From an uncultured Eubacteriales bacterium (GTDB lineage Bacteria; Bacillota; Clostridia; Oscillospirales; Oscillospiraceae), in NCBI GenBank assembly GCA_900547405.1, contig URGL01000006.1:1-64000 (forward strand): a stretch of DNA of 64,000 bases, given 5' to 3'. The position numbers and the translations under genes were made by a program. This document shows, in pieces, positions 42,257 to 49,043 of the stretch (positions are counted from its first letter, which is position 1; each line of letters opens with the position of its first letter). The notes below the pieces were generated by a model that searched no databases, had not been told where the DNA came from, and was given only the letters and a program-made list of their open reading frames with translations.

Positions 42257-42821
42257 ATTCTATGCCCTTCTCAGCCGGATGCGCTACATCAGCCGCTGGG
42301 GGCTCATGCGCAACAGCTTTCCGGAGAATATCCAGGAGCACAGCCACCAGGTGGCCGTCCTGGCCCACGCCCTGGCCCTGATCCGCCGGGACATCCTGGG
42401 ACTTCCTTCCCCGGACCCGGAAAAATGCGCTGTGGCCGCCCTCTATCACGATGCCTCGGAAATTCTCACCGGAGATATGCCCACACCGATCAAATATTAC
42501 AATCCGGAGATCCGCACCGCCTACAAAGCTGTGGAAAAAGTCGCCGGGCAGAAGCTATTGGAGATGCTCCCTCCTGCTCTGCGGCCCAGCTATGAGCGCT
42601 ATGTATTGGAGGACGACGAAAACCTGAATCCCATCGTCAAGGCAGCCGATAAGCTGGCTGCCCACATCAAGTGCATTGAGGAATTAAAGGCCGGCAACCT
42701 GGAGTTCTCCACCGCCGCCGCCCAGACTCTCCAGGCTCTGAAAGCCACAGGCCGGGAAGAAGTTGACTGGTTTCTGGATCACTGCCTGGAGCCCTTCTCC
42801 CGGAACATCGATCAGATGTAG
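42246..42821 (+). CDS. HD-domain 5'-deoxynucleotidase (YfbR-like)
   Basis: 191 residues. HD motifs: His in QEHSHQVAVL, the HD pair in LYHDASEILTGD, and Asp in VKAADKLAAHIKC, the set of metal ligands used by YfbR-type enzymes that hydrolyse deoxynucleoside 5'-monophosphates. ATG at 42246 starts MANEFYALLSRMRYI, the family's normal N terminus, and overlaps the HAD gene by 11 bases. Last chromosomal gene before the tRNA locus. Confidence 0.92.
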   Translation: MANEFYALLSRMRYISRWGLMRNSFPENIQEHSHQVAVLAHALALIRRDILGLPSPDPEKCAVAALYHDASEILTGDMPTPIKYYNPEIRTAYKAVEKVAGQKLLEMLPPALRPSYERYVLEDDENLNPIVKAADKLAAHIKCIEELKAGNLEFSTAAAQTLQALKATGREEVDWFLDHCLEPFSRNIDQM

Positions 42822-42825
42822 CATC

Positions 42826-42854
42826 TTGACGGCCTGCCTGTTTTGTGGTATGAT
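42826..42854 (+). promoter_or_regulatory. Promoter of the tRNA-Leu locus
   Basis: TTGACG at 42826-42831 and TATGAT at 42849-42854 with 17-base spacing, 30 bases before the tRNA fragment. Confidence 0.75.
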
Positions 42855-42883
42855 ATTTTCCGCAAACAAAAGGCCGTTCCTAT

Positions 42884-42933
42884 GCCGCCATGGTGGAACT
42901 GGTAGACACAAGGGACTTAAAATCCCCTGGGCC
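42884..42933 (+). pseudogene. 5' fragment of a tRNA-Leu gene
   Basis: Starts GCCGCCATGGTGGAACTGG and runs through the D arm and an anticodon stem-loop with CTTAAAA (anticodon UAA), then departs from any tRNA after GGGCC. The variable arm, T arm and acceptor 3' strand are missing. Similar to the intact tRNA downstream but not identical, so it is a different tRNA-Leu gene cut in or after the anticodon arm. Confidence 0.75.
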
Positions 42934-43062
42934 GAATCAAGCACCCAATTTGAAAAGCATTAGAGAAATGCGAGCTTTTTGAATTTGAAATTTGGGAAAT
43001 TTGGAGCATCCCTCCAAAACATCCCTCCAACCTTCCATCCCTCGTTTTTGAGGGATGCATAT
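42934..43062 (+). other. Spacer between tRNA fragment and intact tRNA-Leu
   Basis: No gene. Contains hairpin GCATT/AATGC near 42957, two AATTTGAAA motifs, three CATCCCTC[CG] repeats at 43007, 43020 and 43036, and a perfect CATCCCTC/GAGGGATG stem at 43036-43057 just before the tRNA. It may be remnant element-end sequence. Confidence 0.5.
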
Positions 43063-43148
43063 GCCGCTATGATGGAATGGTAGACATAGCAGACTTAAAA
43101 TCTGCCTGAGGTTACTCAGTACCGGTTCGAGTCCGGTTAGCGGCACCA
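43063..43148 (+). tRNA. tRNA-Leu (UAA anticodon), CCA encoded
   Basis: Acceptor GCCGCTA pairs perfectly with TAGCGGC; anticodon arm CAGA-CTTAAAA-TCTG; long variable arm TGAGGTTACTCA; T arm CCGG TTCGAGT CCGG; ACCA end. The integrase gene ends 6 bases beyond, so the 3' part of this gene is a likely attachment site. Confidence 0.95.
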
Positions 43149-43153
43149 TTTTT

Positions 43154-44674
43154 TCAACGGACACTCGGAGATGAAATGCTCTGAGTGTCCTTTTTTTGCT
43201 CCAAAATGCCAATAATTGCATTGGCAGAATTGATTTTGGAATTCTCGTCCAGATGCGTGTAAATATTGGCGGTTGTTCCGATAGTGCTGTGACCAAGCCA
43301 CGCCTGAATTTCCTTCATGGGGACACCCTGAGCAAACAGAAGCGTTGCACAGCTATGGCGAAGATCGTGGAAGCGAATATGTGGCATATTGTGTTCTTCC
43401 AGAAAAGCTTTGAAATGCGTTGTGAGGTAATCAGGTTTAATGATTTCTCCAATTTCATTTACATAGATATAGTCGAGATAGTCTGTACAATAACAGGAAC
43501 CGCAGAGTTTCCTGTTTTCTTTCTGATTTTCTCTCATCTTAAGCAGGATTGCCTCATAAGGTGCAACAAGAGGAAGGGTACGGCAGCTGGATTTTGTCTT
43601 TGTTCTGTCGCAGGGAACAATTTGAAGTTTACCATCAACCTTTGTCTGCTGAATGGTATGCTTGATTGTAATGGTCTTCTTTTCAAAATCAACGGCATCC
43701 CACTTTAATCCAACTACTTCGCTGCGCCGCAATCCATAAAATGCTGCCGTTACTACACCAAATTCAGCAGGGTCGCCTTTGATTGCTTGGAACAGTTCTT
43801 CAAGCTGCTTTTTGTTGTAGACATTCCCGGAATATTTTTCAACTTTGGGAAGCTCTACTTTATCAGCAGGATTTGTTTGAATCATGTCTGTTTTATAGGC
43901 GTATGAGAGAGCCTTGTGAATATTCGCGTGTCGATGCTTTACGGTATTGGCTGAAACATGGTTTACTTCCATCTCATAGGTGTAGTAGTCTTGAATATGC
44001 TTGGCGGTAATGGCATTCAATCGAATGCTAGGGTGATGTTCATCAAAATAAGGAATTATCCGATTCAACATCACATTTGCATATGCGCTGTACGTTGTGA
44101 CTGCCACCTGAGTTTTCATCATTTTTAACCAGTCACGCAAAAAGGATGTAAAAAACGGCGTTGTGTTGACCAGGCAAGGATTGATATTGCAGGCTGGATT
44201 GTCTGTTCGCCATCCAATAGAAATAGCGTAGTCTAGTGCGATGGAAATTGTCCGATTGATGGAGAGCAGAGCCTTATTTCCAATACCATTTGCGTTCCGC
44301 TCATTGTCAAGGTAGGCAATAAGTTTTTCATCTGTGATTTCCTTGATGTCGGCATTGTGTCGGGAAAAATATGGAACGATATTGGTTCTGACGTAATAGA
44401 TATAATCCGAATATTCGTCAGGCGATATATCCGCCACCTTATCCCCCAGCCACTTTTCGAGGAAATCTGTAAATAACATCCCTGTGCTGGGCATGTAATT
44501 GTCTGGATTAAACTCAGAACGGGCTTTGAGCAGCATCTTTTCCGCTCTTTTTTTATTCCCTTTTACAGCCAGACCTGTGCTAAGGGATTTGCTTCTTCGT
44601 TTTCCGGAAGAATCTTTCCAGGTGAGAACCATCTGGAACATTCCGTTTTGCTCGCGTAAATGACCCGAAACCAT
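43154..44674 (-). CDS. Tyrosine recombinase/integrase with two core-binding domains
   Basis: 506 residues. N-terminal arm-type DNA-binding part (GMFQMVLTWKDSSGKRRSKSL), then two successive SAM-like core-binding domains (about 70-170 and 182-275), then the catalytic domain: Arg in YGLRRSEVVG, Lys in the beta hairpin, HxxR in RFHDLRHS, and the final LGHSTIGTTANIYTH with His and Tyr. The duplicated core-binding region makes it longer than the common 380-400 residue integrases. ATG at 44674 follows AGGAGG. Beside a tRNA-Leu it is the integrase of an element extending right. Confidence 0.95.
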   Translation of the reverse strand: MVSGHLREQNGMFQMVLTWKDSSGKRRSKSLSTGLAVKGNKKRAEKMLLKARSEFNPDNYMPSTGMLFTDFLEKWLGDKVADISPDEYSDYIYYVRTNIVPYFSRHNADIKEITDEKLIAYLDNERNANGIGNKALLSINRTISIALDYAISIGWRTDNPACNINPCLVNTTPFFTSFLRDWLKMMKTQVAVTTYSAYANVMLNRIIPYFDEHHPSIRLNAITAKHIQDYYTYEMEVNHVSANTVKHRHANIHKALSYAYKTDMIQTNPADKVELPKVEKYSGNVYNKKQLEELFQAIKGDPAEFGVVTAAFYGLRRSEVVGLKWDAVDFEKKTITIKHTIQQTKVDGKLQIVPCDRTKTKSSCRTLPLVAPYEAILLKMRENQKENRKLCGSCYCTDYLDYIYVNEIGEIIKPDYLTTHFKAFLEEHNMPHIRFHDLRHSCATLLFAQGVPMKEIQAWLGHSTIGTTANIYTHLDENSKINSANAIIGILEQKKDTQSISSPSVR

Positions 44675-44754
44675 GTTAAAACCTCCTGTCATGTGGTGTC
44701 ATTGGCTTTTGCGTGGCTACATGGTAGCATCGAAACCGGATTCCGGCAAGTTTG

Positions 44755-44967
44755 TCAATCTGTGCTTTCACTTTTCATAAAAGCAATCACGTTCACTTTC
44801 GGTATCCGATAGGCCCGGCCGATTCGGAAGTGCTTGATTTGGTTGGTCATTAAGAGCTGATATACCGTTCTTTCACAGACCCCAAGCATTTCACTTAGCT
44901 GCACAGTGGATACTACATCGGGATAATTCTGAAAGAGCTGCGTATATGTAGTTGCCGAACAGTCCAT
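44755..44967 (-). CDS. Excisionase-type helix-turn-helix protein
   Basis: 70 residues. DNA-binding region VVSTVQLSEMLGVCERTVYQLLMTN followed by IKHFRIGRAYRIPKVNVIAFM is the winged-helix of the excisionase/MerR-like small proteins. AAGGAGGCAAC supports the ATG at 44967. Beside the integrase, it is the probable directionality factor for excision. Confidence 0.88.
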   Translation of the reverse strand: MDCSATTYTQLFQNYPDVVSTVQLSEMLGVCERTVYQLLMTNQIKHFRIGRAYRIPKVNVIAFMKSESTD

Positions 44968-45032
44968 TTTAGTTGCCTCCTTGATTGAAAATAATATGTA
45001 TAAGCTGGACAGTAAACTGCCCAGCCTGGTTG

Positions 45033-45395
45033 TCATAATTCAAGGCTGCATCTTAGCGCCTTGTTTACCCGCTCCATCTGGGAATCAGAAAGTGAACCGA
45101 TGTAGCCAAGCAGACGGCGCTTATCCAGAGTAAGAATCTGCTCCAGAAGGATTAGGGAGGGAATCTTTGCTTGCATTCCGGGAATGTAATCCAGAAATAC
45201 ATGGGTTGGCAGCTTTGCTTTGCTTGCGGTTCGGCTGGTCAGTGCCGATACAATCAGCGTTTTGGAGTGCTTGTTTCCAATGTTATTTTGCAGGACAAGG
45301 ACGGGGCGAATACCGCCCTGTTCACAGCCGAGATGCGGTTCAAGGTTTGCATAGAAAATATCACCACGGTGATATTCCAAAGACGTGGTGTTCAT
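45033..45395 (-). CDS. MazF/PemK-like endoribonuclease toxin family protein
   Basis: 120 residues. Opens RGDIFYANLEPHLGCEQGGIRPVLVLQNN, the CcdB/MazF barrel with the conserved Arg-Pro turn, and continues TLIVSALTSR. MazF proteins cut mRNA at specific sites. No antitoxin frame lies directly upstream, so it may pair with a distant antitoxin, have lost it, or act as a nuclease-fold regulator. It lies between excisionase and element-type genes. Confidence 0.88.
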   Translation of the reverse strand: MNTTSLEYHRGDIFYANLEPHLGCEQGGIRPVLVLQNNIGNKHSKTLIVSALTSRTASKAKLPTHVFLDYIPGMQAKIPSLILLEQILTLDKRRLLGYIGSLSDSQMERVNKALRCSLEL

Positions 45396-45407
45396 GGGAT
45401 TTCCTTT

Positions 45408-46394
45408 CTAGCGTTCTGCGGAGTGAGAACGGCATTTGCTTTTTAGGGGCTGACCGAGATTATCGTAATTTTTCGGGTCGGCGGCAGGCGTTCCCCAGCC
45501 AAACATGGAACCGGCTACCATGGCGGCCTCCTGCGCCTTGGTAACACCTTTTACAGCGTTCAAGGCTGCTGCCCCCTCACTGGGGGAAGCGCCTTGCGGG
45601 AAAACACCTGTGGGCGCATAGCCTCGTTCTCCTTTGGTAATGAGAATCATCTCGCCGGTGGTTTCTAAGGCGCTGAAGCAATTCTCAGGGAGAGACTGGC
45701 GAAGTGGGATGATGTCATGGCAGCCGGTTCTGTTGTACCGTTCTGCAAATTCGCAGATGTGGTAAAGATTGTTTCCCCGATGGCTGACAGCCTCAAAGTG
45801 GTAATCATCGATATAGCGGCAGGTTATCTTTCGCTCCTCGCCGCCTTTTGTAAAATACCGAACCTGGTCGCCGTCCTCTATTCGGAACAGCTCTTTGTAT
45901 TTGGGGTCAATGAAGCGGATACCCCGCTCGGCGCTTTTCAGATGGCTGTCAAGGAAATCACGGCGGTAGCAGTAGCAATACAAATTGTAATTGCCTTTGC
46001 TGGGATTCAGTCGGAGAATATATGCGTGCTTGTCAGAATCCGCTCTGAGGGCGATTTCTTGGCAAGGAGAGCCTTGAATCGTACCTTCTGGATGCGCATG
46101 ACAATAATTGGAAAGCTCCGTTCTGCCAACCAGAAACGTCTCCTGGGGGGCGGTTCCTGAAATAAGGCATTCGGTCTGGAAGCCGCGCAATGTGTTGATC
46201 AGCTGGTCAAGTTCATTTGAAAACGTGGGATTCTTCCACTCCCGGTTGCTGTCAAACCAGGAAGCAAAAAAGTCATCTCCACCTGAACCAAAGTCTGCGC
46301 GCAGATACCCGATGCACCCCGCTTGCCCTTCGATTTGTGTGCTTTGGGAATAGCAATACTGCTGTTCAGCAGGGGGTTGCGCTCCGAATTTCAA
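45408..46394 (-). CDS. Mobile-element protein of unknown function, N terminus apparently frame-shifted
   Basis: The 328-residue frame has the internal pattern of proteins carried by Firmicutes conjugative elements (PPAEQQYCYSQSTQ, IGYLRADFGSGG, NLYCYCYRRDFLD, HICEFAERYNR, and AGSMFGWGTPAADPKNYD at the end). The ribosome site AAGGAGG and an ATG at 46401 lead into MDFEIRSATPC then TGA, one frame away; the body is open only in the next frame, from a TTG at 46394. So a small indel, a real +1 shift or an alternative start must be assumed. Function unknown. Next gene is the MazF-like protein. Confidence 0.6.
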   Translation of the reverse strand: MKFGAQPPAEQQYCYSQSTQIEGQAGCIGYLRADFGSGGDDFFASWFDSNREWKNPTFSNELDQLINTLRGFQTECLISGTAPQETFLVGRTELSNYCHAHPEGTIQGSPCQEIALRADSDKHAYILRLNPSKGNYNLYCYCYRRDFLDSHLKSAERGIRFIDPKYKELFRIEDGDQVRYFTKGGEERKITCRYIDDYHFEAVSHRGNNLYHICEFAERYNRTGCHDIIPLRQSLPENCFSALETTGEMILITKGERGYAPTGVFPQGASPSEGAAALNAVKGVTKAQEAAMVAGSMFGWGTPAADPKNYDNLGQPLKSKCRSHSAER

Positions 46395-46400
46395 AGTCCA

Positions 46401-47027
46401 TTATCGTGCGGCCTCCTTTTTCTGGTTCAGTTTCTTCTCCTCGGAGAGTACTTTGCGTAGATTTTCCTGGGCCCATTGGGGGACGGCTTTTACATCCATT
46501 GTGGCCAGAATATCTTCTCGTTTAAACCGAGTGTGCTTTCCGCTGTACAGGCTGGTACAGAAGCAGGCAGAGCCTCGGCTTTGAGGGTAAGCACCAAACC
46601 CACCTGTACAAACATATAGCTGCCGGGTTGGAAGCTGAAATTCAGGCTTCAAAACTTCCGGCTTGATGACGATAACCTTTTGAAAAAACTTGTCGGATGG
46701 AATGGCAAGGTGACAGCCATCGGTTTCCAGGCACCGTTTCGTATTAAAGGGGTGTTGGTTGTCTGAGACCATTTTTTCTGCGGCCAACTCCTGCTCCAGG
46801 GAGTGAACAGCTTTTACTGCTTCCTCGGCAAAGGTCTTCAAAATCTCCAAATAGCTGTCTCCATAGGTGCAGCAATGATAGGAAGCGAATAGCGGATTTT
46901 GGGTACAGTGCCCAACCATGTATGGAAACTGTTCGTTATCAGGGCAATGCCCAAGAACAATTTCCGTTGTGCCAACAGGTACAGCCAGAATAATCTCATA
47001 TGCACCGGCCATCCTTTTATCATCCAT
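46401..47027 (-). CDS. Mobile-element protein of unknown function
   Basis: 208 residues, soluble. Motifs YEIILAVPVGTTEIVLGHCPDN, FQKVIVIKPEVLKPEF, LYVCTGGFGAYPQSRGSACFCTSLYSG and KAVPQWAQ form a pattern I associate with element-borne unknown proteins of Clostridia. The RGSACFCT stretch is Cys-rich. ATG at 47027 follows GGAGG with 6-base spacing; an in-frame TTG four codons up lies on the ribosome site and is rejected. Its stop abuts the start of the next gene. Confidence 0.75.
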   Translation of the reverse strand: MDDKRMAGAYEIILAVPVGTTEIVLGHCPDNEQFPYMVGHCTQNPLFASYHCCTYGDSYLEILKTFAEEAVKAVHSLEQELAAEKMVSDNQHPFNTKRCLETDGCHLAIPSDKFFQKVIVIKPEVLKPEFQLPTRQLYVCTGGFGAYPQSRGSACFCTSLYSGKHTRFKREDILATMDVKAVPQWAQENLRKVLSEEKKLNQKKEAAR

Positions 47028-47367
47028 AATAGCCTCCAATTCTCCTGATGGAGGGAAGCTTCGGCATCACATGATAATCATATCCGTAGCCGGTCTGGCA
47101 GAATGTGCAGCTATCCTTCTCAAACTGATAGGGGTCTACACGGGAGATGGAATACCTGTTGGTGTCAGAAAACATGGATCTGCACCGGGGACACAGGCAA
47201 TAGACAGAGGCATTTTTCTTCTGCTGATTTGTCACATTCATGGGTTCCTTTTCTCTGAGAGGTTCAGAGGCATGGCGGTTGTCAATGTTTACAATCAGCA
47301 CGGGGAAACCGGTGTTGCGGACGCTGCCTTTTAAGCCGCCTCTGTGAAAATAGTAGTTGTTTGTCAT
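47020..47367 (-). CDS. Small hypothetical protein with Cys pairs
   Basis: 115 residues. Basic early half (GGLKGSVRNTGFPVLIVNIDNRHASEP), then CLCPRCRS...CTFCQTG, which could bind zinc. No membrane segment. ATG at 47367; overlaps the next gene by 8 bases. Not recognised. Confidence 0.65.
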   Translation of the reverse strand: MTNNYYFHRGGLKGSVRNTGFPVLIVNIDNRHASEPLREKEPMNVTNQQKKNASVYCLCPRCRSMFSDTNRYSISRVDPYQFEKDSCTFCQTGYGYDYHVMPKLPSIRRIGGYYG

Positions 47368-47390
47368 CACGGAATCGTCCTTTCTTTGAT

Positions 47391-48131
47391 TTAGTCGGTG
47401 GTTGTTCTTTCGCAGAATACAAGGTATCGCTGCCGCCCACCGGAAGCGTAGGGATGGCAGGTAAAGAGCGTAATCATGTCTTTCCCTGGCTGGATTTTGA
47501 TTGCCTCCACATCGTTGGGAGAAATAATTTTCGTGCCGGTAACGGTGTACTCAAGTGTTTCCCACAGGTTTGTAATCTGGATTTTGTCACCAATGACCAA
47601 ATTGGGAATATAGCGAAAATAATCCGCACCATTCCAGCCTCTGTGACCGGCGATAACGCTATTGGTATTGACACCTCCGATGGGAATACTGGTCTGCCCA
47701 AGCTGTGCGGCTCCAAGCGACATATTGTAACTGGAAGCGCCCAGGTAAATAGGCATTTCCAATTCCAGGGCAGGAATGGAAAGAACACCGAATGCGTCGC
47801 TTTCTACTCCGTAACTGGACAAGGTGAAGCAGGATTCCTCCAGATTACGAAGACCGCGGATGCCCTCTTGACCGCTTTCGTAAAGACCCTGGTTGTATTC
47901 GGATATGGCTTTCCACAATTCCGGGTAGATGCTTGGGACAAATTCGGAAACAGATTTTGCATCCTCCAGACCGGATTTCGGAGATTGAGAATCACGGATT
48001 TGCTGGAAGTCAGATACCGTTTCCTTCATTTGCATCTGAAAGACAAGCTCGTTGATATACGGAAGGCAGGTAATAAAAAATCCTGCCAGGAATAGCAGGA
48101 ACAGGAGAAAAACGGATATTCTTCTAATCAT
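47391..48131 (-). CDS. Class C-like sortase, second of the pilus operon
   Basis: 246 residues with an N-terminal membrane helix (5-25). Sortase barrel with His163 (VIAGHRGWNG), Cys225 (TLFTCHPYASGG) and Arg235 (RQRYLVFCER). It joins pilin subunits or links the pilus to the wall. The start overlaps the first sortase stop by 8 bases. The basic lid typical of class C sortases is not obvious. ATG at 48131 follows GGGAGA. Confidence 0.9.
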   Translation of the reverse strand: MIRRISVFLLFLLFLAGFFITCLPYINELVFQMQMKETVSDFQQIRDSQSPKSGLEDAKSVSEFVPSIYPELWKAISEYNQGLYESGQEGIRGLRNLEESCFTLSSYGVESDAFGVLSIPALELEMPIYLGASSYNMSLGAAQLGQTSIPIGGVNTNSVIAGHRGWNGADYFRYIPNLVIGDKIQITNLWETLEYTVTGTKIISPNDVEAIKIQPGKDMITLFTCHPYASGGRQRYLVFCERTTTD

Positions 48132-48978
48132 CTTTGTTTCTCCCAAAGAAGGTCACAGCGCAGCAGATAATCATGAGCAGCAGTACGATTGTAAGCGCAA
48201 TATAAAGCCCATGCAGGTACTCCTGTTCCCATGCGGATTCCACTTCTGTGGATTCCTGCTGCATTTCAGCCTGAATCTCCTGGGCACTCTTGTATGGAAT
48301 GCGTTCCCCGGTCACAAGCAATCTGTGGGTATTTACTGCAAGCGGAGTGCAGGTTATCAGCGTACATAAATCAGCATCTGGTGTAATGCCAAGCAAACTC
48401 GTATCATACGGGAGTACCGTATTTAGCGAGACGACCTGGTACGCCAGGGTTTCTCCAAGAACGTGGAGATAGAAAAGATCGCCCTCCTTTACCTGGAGTA
48501 AATCTGTGAACATTTTCTGCCCAGCAAGGCCGGAATGCCCGGACAAGACGGAATGTGTACTGGCCCCACCGATGGGGAGAGAGCTTCCGAGCAGATGCCC
48601 GATGCCTCGTTCCAGCGTTTCACGGTCAGTTCCGTGGTAGATTGGAAGGTTTACCTGTATGGACGGAATTTCAACATATCCCATAATCCCGTTGCCGCCC
48701 ATATTCAGAAGTGTGTCGTAGTTTTGAGAAGCTTCTGAAAGGCTTTCCTGCTCGTAGGCGGAAACGGGAGCAAGTGCGTTGTTGTATTGCTCTGCAAAGC
48801 GGCGGGCGTCCTTCAGGCGGGTATCATCGACATTTTGAATCATCTCCTCATACTCGGTATAAATTTTGGATGCGTACTTCTGGTTGACATAATTGCTAAT
48901 AATCGGGTACAGGGTTATTCCCAGTGCAGTTAAGAAAACCAGTATAGATGCGGTGAGAATGGTTGTTTTGCGTTTCAC
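48124..48978 (-). CDS. Class C sortase, pilin polymerase
   Basis: 284 residues. Helix at 6-27, sortase domain with His148 (SGHSGLAG), Cys210 (TLITCTP) and Arg219 (THRLLVTGER), and a C-terminal membrane helix (about 258-276), the double-anchored layout of pilus-specific sortases. The start is GTG at 48978 with AGGAGG ten bases upstream; the longer open frame upstream overlaps the pilin gene's end and has no site. Likely forms the isopeptide bonds between pilin Lys and LPxTG. Confidence 0.92.
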   Translation of the reverse strand: MKRKTTILTASILVFLTALGITLYPIISNYVNQKYASKIYTEYEEMIQNVDDTRLKDARRFAEQYNNALAPVSAYEQESLSEASQNYDTLLNMGGNGIMGYVEIPSIQVNLPIYHGTDRETLERGIGHLLGSSLPIGGASTHSVLSGHSGLAGQKMFTDLLQVKEGDLFYLHVLGETLAYQVVSLNTVLPYDTSLLGITPDADLCTLITCTPLAVNTHRLLVTGERIPYKSAQEIQAEMQQESTEVESAWEQEYLHGLYIALTIVLLLMIICCAVTFFGRNKDD

Positions 48979-49011
48979 TTCTCGAATACCTCCTATGTAT
49001 CTCCGAAGAGT

Positions 49012-49035
49012 GTCCCGGAGGTTTCCCTCCGGGAC
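49012..49035 (-). other. Stem-loop between pilin and sortase genes
   Basis: GTCCCGGAGG/CCTCCGGGAC, 10 perfect pairs, four-base loop, no T-run. A likely mRNA barrier giving more pilin than sortase. Confidence 0.65.
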
Positions 49036-49043
49036 GAAAGAAA

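Noticed and set aside
43007..43044. Short tandem CATCCCTCC units as a CRISPR-like array
   Set aside because: Only three 9-base units with irregular 4-7 base gaps; far too short and irregular for CRISPR, and no cas genes are present.
42937..43296. 119-codon minus-strand frame over the tRNA-Leu and the integrase end
   Set aside because: Reads through an antisense tRNA; the TGLEPVL-type peptide is a common artefact of tRNA sequences.
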